The position numbers were made by a program, and so were the translations under genes. A stretch of DNA of 64,000 bases from Arabidopsis thaliana (taxonomy: Eukaryota > Streptophyta > Magnoliopsida > Brassicales > Brassicaceae): positions 22,863,971 to 22,927,970 of the forward strand of contig NC_003070.9 in NCBI RefSeq assembly GCF_000001735.4. The letters are read 5' to 3'. Within the stretch, counting starts at the first letter, position 1; each line of letters begins with the position of its first letter. Below the pieces are notes generated by a model. That model was given only the letters and a program-made list of their open reading frames with translations, did no database searches and had not been told where the DNA came from. This document shows positions 47,483 to 55,843 of the stretch, piece after piece.

Positions 47483-48727
47483 ATGTATTCTCTGATTCTC
47501 CATGGAAGAAGGTTGGTCCAATCGCAGAAATGCTTGAGTTTGAGTGTTTCAGTGCAAAATGCATTTGTTTTGTCCAATTCCTTCTCTTCTGCTAGAGCTG
47601 CTGATGTGAGCATTAGAGATGGTCGAAAAGGGAAGAACTTTACAGTCTCTTACCTCGTTGATTCATTGGGTTTATCTAAAAAGCTCGCTGAATCCATCTC
47701 AAGGAAAGTTAGCTTTGAGGACAAGGTCAATCCTGATTCTGTTCTAAGTCTGTTTAGAAGTTACGGGTTCACAGATTCTCAGATCTCTACCATCATTACG
47801 GATTATCCGTTATTGCTTGTAGCAGATGCTAAGAAAGCACTTGGTCGCAAGCTTCAGATTCTGCAGTCTAGAGGAGCTTCAAGCTCTGAGATCACTGAGA
47901 TTGTTTCTACAGTACCGAGAATCTTAGGAAAGAAATCTATTACTGTATACTATGATGCTGTCAAAGACATTATAGTAGCCGATACGAGTTCGAGTTATGA
48001 ACTCCCACAGGGTTCTCAGGGGAATAAAATCCGAAATGTATCGGCTTTGAGAGAATTAGGCATGCCTTCTCGGTTGTTATTACCCTTGCTCGTCTCCAAA
48101 TCGCAGCCTGTGTGTGGAAAAGAAAATTTTGATGCATCCCTTAAGAAGGTTGTTGAGATGGGGTTTGATCCCACCACCACTAAATTTGTTTTAGCTTTGC
48201 GGATGCTTTACCAAATGAGCGAGAAAACGATTGAAGAAAAAGTTGTAGTCTTTAGAAGTTTAGGTTTTACTGTGGATGATGTATGGGAAATTTTCAAGAA
48301 GACTCCTTCTGTTTTGAAAGTCTCCAAGAAGAAGATATTGAAGTCGGCTGAAACGTTTCTAGACCTAGGATATAGCAGAGCTGAGTTTCTGATGATGGTT
48401 AAGCGTTATCCTCCTTGCATTGAATATTCTGTAGAGTCTGTTAAAAAGAAGAATGAGTTTCTGGTGAAGAAGATGAAATGGCCACGAAACGCCTTGGTTT
48501 TGCACCCTCAGGTGTTTGGATACAGCATGGAGAAGAGGATTATACCAAGGTGTAACATACTCGAAGCTCTCTTGTCGAAAGGACTGCTCAGAAAGGGAAG
48601 TGAACTACCTGCAGTGTCCTCTGTTTTGTCGTGTACCGATGAAGGATTTTTAGACAGGTATGTGATGAAGCACAACGAGCTGGTGCCTACGTTGATGGCT
48701 ATATTCACCAAAGGTAGTGTTTCATAG
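47483..48727 (+). CDS. mTERF family protein, cluster copy 4
   Basis: Single exon, 414 residues from the conserved MYSLILHGRRLVQSQKCLSL start; four codons further upstream there is another ATG without counterpart. Repeats follow the short layout, with SKKKILKSAETFLDLGYSRAEF in place of the extra unit. The middle lacks the KLCHSFP-type linker present in copies 1-3 (here SSYELPQGSQGNKIRNVSAL). The C-terminus LVPTLMAIFTKGSVS ends at a TAG that is lost in copy 5. I recall AT1G61990. Mitochondrial by presequence; function unknown to me. Confidence 0.88.
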   Translation: MYSLILHGRRLVQSQKCLSLSVSVQNAFVLSNSFSSARAADVSIRDGRKGKNFTVSYLVDSLGLSKKLAESISRKVSFEDKVNPDSVLSLFRSYGFTDSQISTIITDYPLLLVADAKKALGRKLQILQSRGASSSEITEIVSTVPRILGKKSITVYYDAVKDIIVADTSSSYELPQGSQGNKIRNVSALRELGMPSRLLLPLLVSKSQPVCGKENFDASLKKVVEMGFDPTTTKFVLALRMLYQMSEKTIEEKVVVFRSLGFTVDDVWEIFKKTPSVLKVSKKKILKSAETFLDLGYSRAEFLMMVKRYPPCIEYSVESVKKKNEFLVKKMKWPRNALVLHPQVFGYSMEKRIIPRCNILEALLSKGLLRKGSELPAVSSVLSCTDEGFLDRYVMKHNELVPTLMAIFTKGSVS

Positions 48728-49438
48728 ATCAGAAGGCACACCTACAACAATGAGCAGTGCCAAGGTTTGTTCTTATTTTGTTGTTGTCAGTTTTAGATTT
48801 CTAGATGAATCTTATGATGTGATAATGGAAAAACGAAAGAAAAGCTTTTGTTAAAGTATCTATGAGTGAATTCATGATATGTCAAAAATGTTGCATGGAT
48901 ACATTGGCTCTTTAGTACTTGTTACGAGCTGCTAAGAGAGTCGTGTCAAGTTCAATACTTTTCCTTGTCATTTCCATAATTGCTTGTCTGTTTGGATTCT
49001 ATTGTGCGGAAGTTATGATTTATATTTTCAGATTCATATTTTCACTTAGGAAGCTTTAGTTGGAATCAAAGTGGATGACTCTGATTGAGGATTTCAATGA
49101 TCGTTGTTAGAACCTTTCTTGTAGTTGGTGGATTGTATCAAAATTGATATGTTCTTAACTTCTGGATTGAGAGTCAGAAGTTGGAAAAATGAATTCAATT
49201 CATTTGTATTAAGAGGTTTTCGAATAAGAGATCACAGTTATAGTATAGTATTAATTGGATATCACAATCTATTCATAATATTAGCTAGTTAGATAAAATT
49301 GTGTTTGATCTTGGCAAGAGGTGTTAAAATAGTATCATGTTGACATGTTGGTATGACTATTAGTCGTAATTTAAGTTTATGTATATTTCTTGTAAGAAAT
49401 GTCCATGTATCATAATAAATACAAGTGTATCGAGTTTT
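48728..49438. other. Spacer between mTERF copy 4 and the secreted-protein gene
   Basis: The first ~100 bp match the 3' flank of mTERF copies 1 and 5. The rest is the upstream region of the next gene. Nothing else is recognisable. Confidence 0.5.
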
Positions 49439-49448
49439 TGTATATATA
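49439..49448 (+). promoter_or_regulatory. TATA box of the small secreted-protein gene
   Basis: TGTATATATA lies about 75-80 bp before the ATG, predicting a short leader of about 45 nt that begins near GAAGAACACAACACAACTC. It is a strong canonical TATA, consistent with tissue-specific high expression. Confidence 0.65.
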
Positions 49449-49520
49449 GAGGTCTATGACTTGGGAAGAAGAACACAACACAACTCACCACAAACACAAT
49501 CTAATCCAAAAAATCAAAAG

Positions 49521-49967
49521 ATGAATGCCACAAAGTTTGTTGTGCTTCTCGTGATTGGCATTTTGTGTGCCATTGTCACCGCAAGGCAGGTCAAAGATTT
49601 GTCCACGGAGACCAAATTAGGGGCCTCTCTTCCAAAAACTACTACCAAAGGCATTGGAGCTCAGCTTTCTGCAACTGGCACAACTTACAGCACCAGCAGT
49701 GTCGTTAGCTATGCTAATGGTTTTAACAATCCCAAAGGTCCAGGGGCCAATTCATTCGAAAGTGCCAACACATTTACCAGCGGACAAGTCACTGCCAAGG
49801 GTCGCAAGGCAAGAGTTTCTTCTACAAGTGCTTCTGCCGCTGAAGGCGATGCTGCAGCTGCAGTGACTCGCAAAGCTGCTGCTGCACGTGCAAACGGTAA
49901 GGTAGCTTCCGCATCAAGGGTGAAGGGTTCCTCTGAGAAGAAGAAGGGCAAAGGAAAAAAGGATTGA
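49521..49967 (+). CDS. Small secreted Ala/Lys-rich protein, probably TESTA ABUNDANT type
   Basis: 148 residues starting at the ATG after an A-rich leader. In-frame ATG codons further upstream would lie at or beyond the likely transcription start. The first ~21 residues form a signal peptide ([20 protein letters not shown], cut before RQVKDLS). The mature part has no cysteine. It is Ser/Thr/Gly-rich ([38 protein letters not shown]), then Ala-rich ([20 protein letters not shown]), and ends in a Lys/Gly tail ([12 protein letters not shown]). It is predicted to be secreted and very basic. I recall AT1G62000, a member of a small Brassicaceae family expressed in the seed coat (TESTA ABUNDANT); that name is uncertain. 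An RY-like CATGCATG lies after the stop at about 49990. It interrupts the mTERF array and has a partial duplicate at 50540-50659. Confidence 0.8.
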   Translation: MNATKFVVLLVIGILCAIVTARQVKDLSTETKLGASLPKTTTKGIGAQLSATGTTYSTSSVVSYANGFNNPKGPGANSFESANTFTSGQVTAKGRKARVSSTSASAAEGDAAAAVTRKAAAARANGKVASASRVKGSSEKKKGKGKKD

Positions 49968-50130
49968 GCGTGAGGTGCTCTCATATTCTCATGCATGCGT
50001 ATTCCTCAAACCTATATATTAATAATATCCTAAAAACTACAAACTCACAATCTCTATCTTGTTCATAAATAAAACCAGAGATTGTCACCTCTATATATTA
50101 TTATGAAATGCTACTCTTTCTCATGTAATG
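49915..50130 (+). repeat. Direct repeat, copy 1: gene end plus 3' flank
   Basis: The last codons, stop and about 150 bp of 3' flank of the secreted-protein gene recur at 50607-50815 (offset about 692 bp). Shared words include AGGGTTCCTCTGAGAAGAAG and CCTATATATTAATAATATCC. Confidence 0.85.
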
Positions 50131-50539
50131 GCTTTTTTAAAAATAAAATAAATGCAATAAATCTTATACTAATCTTCCTCAGTAATGTTAAATATATATA
50201 TAGAACACTTAATATTCTTGTCAAGAACATGATGACTCTCAGTAACAACAGAGGTTTAAATTTAATCACTCACTACCAAAGAGAAAAATGGTTGAAACTG
50301 GTAACAAGCTAAGGTTTCTTCTTCATCTTCGTATGCACGTAAAGACTTGGGATTTTTTTAAAGTATTTCTTCCTGAATATAGTTGTCATGAAATGGTAAT
50401 GTTTCGTTATCTCTGTTTCTTCTATTCACATCAAAAATAAATTTCAAATTTTATATATCAAAATAGATCTGCATGTGGTTCCTCCAGATTTTATTGACAT
50501 CTTAGAGAAGCCATTACCAATGAAGCTGCCTCAAAGGGA

Positions 50540-50659
50540 GGGTCTTAAGCTGCAGCGAATCGCAAAGCTGCTGCTGCTTCTGCAGGTGGTGCCACAGGTT
50601 CCGAATCCAGGGTAAAGGGTTCCTCTGAGAAGAAGAAGGGCAAAGGAAAAAAGGATTGA
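50540..50659 (+). pseudogene. 3' fragment of a second secreted-protein gene
   Basis: The frame reads about CGCAAAGCTGCTGCTGC... to [12 protein letters not shown] and a TGA at 50657-50659. It matches the last ~40 codons of the gene at 49521-49967. No signal peptide or start precedes it; the upstream DNA is unrelated. It is a truncated tandem duplicate. Confidence 0.75.
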
Positions 50660-50815
50660 GAGTGAGGTCATCTCATGGTTATTGTACAAACCTATATATT
50701 AATAATATCCTACAAACTACAAACTCACAATCTCTTTCTTGATCATAAATAAAACCAGAGATTGTCACCTTTACTTATCATGAAATGCTACTACTATCTT
50801 TCTGTAATGGCTATT
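50607..50815 (+). repeat. Direct repeat, copy 2
   Basis: Partner of 49915-50130. The two copies differ by small changes (for example GAGCGTGAGGTGCTC against GAGAGTGAGGTCATC), so the duplication is fairly recent compared with the mTERF copies. Confidence 0.85.
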
Positions 50816-50940
50816 GATGATATATAAATGATAGCAAAATTTATAATATTCTGAATGATACATTATATCTTCTCTTTATTGATTCTCAAATATCCACCGA
50901 CCACAAGCATTGCTTATAGCATTCTTTGTACATTCTCATA

Positions 50941-51360
50941 CAAGTGGATAAGAGTTCCGAGTATGAAAAGCTATGTCATTCTTTGCCACAGGGTAGTAAG
51001 CAGGTGATCAAAACCAGAAATTTATTGGTTTTGAGAGAATTGGGAATGCCTCAGAAGTTGTTGTTCCCCTTGCTCATCTAGCGGAAAAATTTGAAGAATC
51101 ACTCAAGAAGGTTGTTGAGATTGGTTTTGATCCGACCACTTTAAAGTTTGTCAAACCTCTCCACGTCTTTTACCAAATGAGCGACAAAAAAATTGAAGAA
51201 AAGGTTAGGCTTTGCTGTGGGAAATCTTCAACAAGTGGCCTTGCTCTTTGAAATTCTCAGAGGAAAAGATAAGTCAGACGATTGAAACCTTGAAGATATG
51301 TGGTTTGAACGAAAACGAAGTCCTTCAAGTGTTGAAGAAGTATCCGCATTTCATACGTAT
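50941..51360 (+). pseudogene. mTERF pseudogene, internal fragment
   Basis: It begins abruptly with DKSSEYEKLCHSLPQG and continues NLLVLRELGMPQKLLFPLLI, then a TAG at about 51078 where functional copies read S(D/K)SQPVCGKE. It resumes EKFEESLKKVVEIGFDPTT, loses the NVYKR region (a deletion and frameshift near 51200), then reads VWEIF-like WEIFNKWPCSLKFSEEKISQ and IETLKICGLNENEVLQVLKK. The last module is the extra repeat kept only in copy 1. Both ends of the gene are missing. Confidence 0.85.
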
Positions 51361-51915
51361 TTTGTTAAAATTGCATCATCTTCGTTTGTTTCATTCCATT
51401 GACTTTAATGTTCTTTTGAACAATTATTAACTATGTGTTTTGCTATTTATCATCTAATATAGATGTCATGTTTTATATTATCTCAATTGTTCATGTCCAT
51501 AATTTTAGGAAGTTTGACTGTTTGAGTGATGCTCCTGTCATTAGCATCACTCAAGAGATTATGAATTCTCTCCAAATTTTGATTTTTGTGAATGTCCAAA
51601 TTTTGATTGTAGTACATGTGACCGTTGGGTTAGAAAGTTGGAAACAATGCACAAAAATAATGGTTATAATGAACCAAAAAGTAAACCAATTAAATCAATA
51701 TTTGATTTGTCCTTAAACCGGTCCAGAACTAAAACCCTAAAAATCTTATCTTTCCTCTCCGATATTGGATCTGTGCAGTAATTTTACTAATCGATTTCGT
51801 GTTCTTCGTTGCTTAGTAAGAAAGTAGAAAGTTTCTGAGAATCTCGGGCACGAATTGAATCAGATAATTCGCTAGAATCGGTTTAACGCTTTAAAGGCAA
51901 TCGCTTTGCATTCTC
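51361..51915. other. Spacer and promoter of mTERF copy 5
   Basis: An unrelated AT-rich insertion-like stretch follows the pseudogene. The last ~200 bp are the promoter of copy 5, with a telo-box AAACCCTAAA at about 51731. Confidence 0.5.
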
Positions 51916-53163
51916 ATGAATTCTCTTATACTCGGTGCTGCTAGAAGGTTCGTGGGGTTGCATTTGAGAGTTTCAGTGAACCTTTTGCAAAATGAATCTT
52001 TCTCTTCGTATTCGTTCTCTTCTGCTAGTGCTGCTGATGTGAGCCCTAAAGGGGAGACCTTTAAATCCTCGTCCTTCCTTGATTCACTGCGTTTAGCTAC
52101 AAAACTCACTGACAAGGGAAATTCTGATTCCGTTCTGGATCTTCTCAGAAGTTATGGGTTCACTGATTCTCAGATCTCCAGCATCATCAGGAGTGATTCA
52201 AGAGTGCTTATAGACAATGATGCGACATCCCTTGGTTCAAAGCTTCAGTTTTTGCAGTCCAGAGGAGCTTCAAGCTCTGAGCTCACTGAGGTTGTTTCCA
52301 CAGTTCCTAAAATCTTGGGGAAGAGAGAGGGCAAATCTCTCAGCAGATATTATGATTTCATCAAAGTCATTATAGAAGCTGATAAGAGTTCCAAGTATGA
52401 AAAGATATCTCATTCTTTGGCACAGGGTAACAAGATCAGAAATATCTTGGTTTTGAGAGAACTAGGCGTGCCTCAAAAGCGGTTACTGCTTTTGCTCATC
52501 TCCAAATCGCAGCCTGTTTGTGGAAAAGAAAAGTTTGATGCATCACTCAAGAAGGTAGTTGAGATGGGTTTTGATCCAACCACCTCAACGTTTGTGCACG
52601 CTTTGCATATGCTTTACCAAATGAGCGACAAAACGATTGAAGAAAAAATCCGAGTCTATAGAAGTGTAGGTTTCTCTGTTGATGATGTATGGGCAATGTT
52701 CAAGAAGTGGCCACGCTCTTTGACACATTCGGAGAAGAAGGTAGCCAACTCTATAGAAACATTTCTAGGTCTAGGATTCAGCAGAGATGTGTTTATGATG
52801 ATGTTCAAGCGGTTTCCTCCGTGTATTGGATATTCTACAGAGGCGGTGAAGAAGAAGACTGAGTTTTTGGTCAAGGAGATGAATTGGCCAGTAAAGGCTG
52901 TGGCTTCAATCCCTCAGGTACTTGGATACAGCCTAGAGAAGAGGACTGTCCCAAGGTGTAATGTTATCAAAGTTCTCATGTCAAAAGGATTGCTTGAAAG
53001 TGAACTCCCTCCAATGTCTTCTGTTTTGACAAGTACTAGTGAGTCGTTTTTAAATTTGTATGTTAGCAAACATGATGACAAGCAGCTTGTGGCTGAGCTG
53101 ATGGCAATCTTCACCGGAAATCGTGTTTCACTCACCGATCAGAAGGCACGCCTAGAACAATGA
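51916..53163 (+). CDS. mTERF family protein, cluster copy 5 (divergent)
   Basis: Single exon, 415 residues. The start MNSLILGAARRFVGLHLRVS is a basic presequence but diverges from copies 1-4. The first repeat is shortened: SFLDSLRLATKLTDKGNSDS replaces the longer AESIS(R/K)KVSFE segment. Later repeats are intact (FLGLGFSRDVFMMMFKRFP) and the extra unit of copy 1 is absent. The C-terminus runs past the position of the copy 4 stop, adding LTDQKARLEQ from sequence homologous to the copy 4 3' UTR. I recall AT1G62010. Mitochondrial mTERF by family; target unknown. Confidence 0.88.
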   Translation: MNSLILGAARRFVGLHLRVSVNLLQNESFSSYSFSSASAADVSPKGETFKSSSFLDSLRLATKLTDKGNSDSVLDLLRSYGFTDSQISSIIRSDSRVLIDNDATSLGSKLQFLQSRGASSSELTEVVSTVPKILGKREGKSLSRYYDFIKVIIEADKSSKYEKISHSLAQGNKIRNILVLRELGVPQKRLLLLLISKSQPVCGKEKFDASLKKVVEMGFDPTTSTFVHALHMLYQMSDKTIEEKIRVYRSVGFSVDDVWAMFKKWPRSLTHSEKKVANSIETFLGLGFSRDVFMMMFKRFPPCIGYSTEAVKKKTEFLVKEMNWPVKAVASIPQVLGYSLEKRTVPRCNVIKVLMSKGLLESELPPMSSVLTSTSESFLNLYVSKHDDKQLVAELMAIFTGNRVSLTDQKARLEQ

Positions 53164-54160
53164 GCAACGTTAAGGATTGTTTTTTGTTTTCTGTTAGGTT
53201 TAGATTCATTAGTGAGTCTTGTTGCTTGACTTTTGGAAGTAGATAATAGATTTTGTGTATGAGTGTCTAAGCCTTTGACCCTGAAGGATGATGAATCAGT
53301 CTTGTATGAAAAAAATCTTTACAATTATCTTTCTTTGTCTTGTTGATATGAATTATGGTTAAGATCTTTGTGATGTGCTTTGTTCTGTTTTGGAAATTAA
53401 ACAGAGCATATGATATATTTCATTTTACTAGTTTCGTGGCAGAAATCTTTCCTGTTTCGCAGGATTTGGTAGACAACTCTGAGGAGTAAGATCCACTCGC
53501 AAACGATGGAACGGTTTATTCAAATTCCTAGTTTGCTTTTTCTACTTGAGTCCTTAAGTTTGTATTAGAGTCTTCAGTATACTTCATACCTTCTTGTTCA
53601 ACCCAATTCCAACTCTTCAGTCTCTGCTACATCTTCAAACTCCATCAAGCCTCAAACTAATAATCTTTCAAGTGAGATTATAAATCTTCAAGCTTCTTGG
53701 ATTGGATATATCAATAGACTATAAAAGCTAGTAGAAAAGAGTAGAAAAGCTAGTTGAGGATTTATAATAAGGTAAATAAGTAGAAAAGACTTTTATAGTC
53801 TATTGATATATCCAATCCATTTACTTGATCCATCTCTGTATGCAATCTGACTGACAAATTGTAATTGTTAAACTCTTTTTTACTAGCTTTTTTTAACTCT
53901 TCAACATTAAAAGTCTAGAAACAGAAGACAACTATTTACTACATGATATTTTTGGTTATTTGTTAACAAGAAGCACTGTGGTAAAGCAGCCGAGGATGAA
54001 TAATTTTAGTGTTTGTTTGATGAGTGTTAATCTTCATGGAATCCATAACCACAAAGATTTGGTTGATCCATCTATATAAAGCAAATAGGTGTAGTTAATC
54101 AATTCAAGGTCTTTTAGTGTTATCCCTTGCCAAGGAGGGCAACACTAGAGTCTAGAGTTT
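53164..54160. other. Spacer with duplicated debris and an inverted repeat
   Basis: The 3' flank of copy 5 is followed by a stretch (53535-53670: TTGAGTCCTTAAGTTTG, GTCTTCAGTATACTTCATAC, CTTCAAACTCCATCAA) that recurs in altered form at 54168-54250. I see no gene. Confidence 0.5.
53698..53819. repeat. Perfect 30-bp inverted repeat with 62-nt loop
   Basis: Arms 53698-53727 and 53790-53819 are exact reverse complements (TGGATTGGATATATCAATAG followed by ACTATAAAAG). The loop contains AGTAGAAAAG repeated three times. Transcribed, it would form a long perfect hairpin. It lies between mTERF copy 5 and a decayed mTERF fragment. Confidence 0.9.
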
Positions 54161-54164
54161 CGTT

Positions 54165-54480
54165 TTCCACTTGAGTCCTTCTGTTGGAGACAGTGTCTTC
54201 ATTACACTTCCTAACCGATTCCAAAGCTTCAAATTTCATCAAACCTGCAACATAATGATGACTTCACAATGGTGTCGAGTGAGCTCCATTAAAACATGTA
54301 TAGGCCTAGGATTCAGCATAATGATGATCAAGCGCTATCTTGAGTGCATTGTAATTTGATGAAAGAAGTTGACTTGACCAGTGGCAACTAGAGGCTGGAG
54401 AAGAGGATTGTCCCAAGTTATAACCTAATCAAAGCTGGTACGTCTCGAAGCATGATGATAAGCTGGTATTGGAGATTACT
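54165..54480 (+). pseudogene. mTERF pseudogene, decayed 3' fragment
   Basis: The frame around 54285-54355 reads SIKTCIGLGFS-IMMIKRYLECI, equivalent to SIETFLGLGFSRDEFAMMVK RYPQCI. About 60 bp further another frame gives LEKRIVPSYNLIKAG, equivalent to LEKRTVPRCNVIKAL, and KHDDKLV-like sequence follows near 54445. Frame breaks and deletions make it non-functional. Confidence 0.7.
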
Positions 54481-55600
54481 GTTTTTGCTCCAAGGAATGT
54501 CATATCAAGAAACTGTGCATTGTTCTTGTACCTCGCTAGCATCTTCCTTTGTTGGTTACATGGTTTGCTATTCCAACCAAGCTCTGGTACTATAAGGCAA
54601 AAGGAAAGGAGAAGGAGACCATTAACTAGTCTATATTACAACAATACATTATATGTTTCGTGGATATCTCTTTTTCTTATCTTCTCTGCTGTTTTCCTTT
54701 CTTTTGTAAAGATTGTTCTTTGAACATGAATCAATACACTTTAGAATCTATTAAGATAGCAAATAAGTTGATGCAAAGAGCAAGTGTGAGATGGATAATT
54801 GAACGGGAGTGAATGAACCTGTCACTAGATCTCTAATGGTTGTTGTTACCTCCTGGCTCCTCCTCAGCTGCCTAAACTGCGTTTAGCTCGGCCGCCTATC
54901 ACTTTTTTTTTGTGTGTAGGTTTGATTGGTCTCTCTCATTCAGAATCATATGATCAATTTGTTTTCAAGTTTTGCAATGTTTTTGAAAACATTACATTTA
55001 CGCTAATTGGATTTTTAAACTCGATAACCGTGATTACAAATAGAGACGTAATATTTTTTAGATTATTTCTCATGTTTTTTTGTGATTTGTTCATCTTATG
55101 CATAATTTATTTTTCACTTATGTTCAACAATAGTATACAAAAATTTAGAAATGCTCATCATATATAAAATCACTTTTGACGTTCTGAGGCTCCAATCTAT
55201 TAAAAATAAACGATATAGATGATAATATATACGTCTTTTAATCAAGTGAATGAATATTTAGTTTTTTTTTTTTTAATAGGCTTCACTTTGTTTCTTACTC
55301 AGTTTAATTTTTATTTGGTTTTTATAAAATTACAACTTAGTTTTAATCAAAGGTTCTAAATTAAATTTGACCAAAAACATAAAAAAATAATTACGTAAGA
55401 GCTTTTTTGGCAGAAAATAATTTAGAGTAATTATTTATTCCTTCGACGTTAAAAAAGAATAGGAAAAAATATGTTTAAATTGCATCATTCGACCAATAAG
55501 ATTAGAACTCATCCTTTTTTTTTTTAAGGATATATAGAATTCATCACTGAATACATGTTTTTATCCCAAATTAACGCAAAAGAGAGAACTCGAGATCTGG
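54481..55600. other. Intergenic region before alpha-COP
   Basis: AT-rich; short open frames carry no domain. The cluster of mTERF-related sequence ends here. Nothing else is recognisable. Confidence 0.5.
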
Positions 55601-55628
55601 GCATAGCGACTCACTCAGATCTATACAC

Positions 55629-55664
55629 CTTCTTCTTCTTCTTCTTCTTCCTCTTCCTCTTCGC
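55629..55664 (+). repeat. (CTT)n tract in the alpha-COP leader
   Basis: Pyrimidine triplet run CTTCTTCTT...CCTCTTCCTCTTC, typical of plant housekeeping-gene 5' UTRs. A probable leader intron follows from GT at 55692 to AG at 55820. Confidence 0.7.
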
Positions 55665-55843
55665 TTCGTTCGTAAACTCATCTGATCTGTGGTAACCACC
55701 ATTGTTCCTCTCCTTACGATTTCGAATTTCTGTTTTGATCTCACTACCATTGTTGCAATTTAGATCTATTTCTAATTGTTCGTGATTCGCTTTTTTTTTT
55801 CTGTGATCTGGTTTTTGTAGAGTGCCATTATCGTTGAGAGATT

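Noticed and set aside
49709-49996. Ala-rich minus-strand open frame
   Set aside because: It is the antisense shadow of the secreted-protein gene, whose Ala codons read openly on the other strand.
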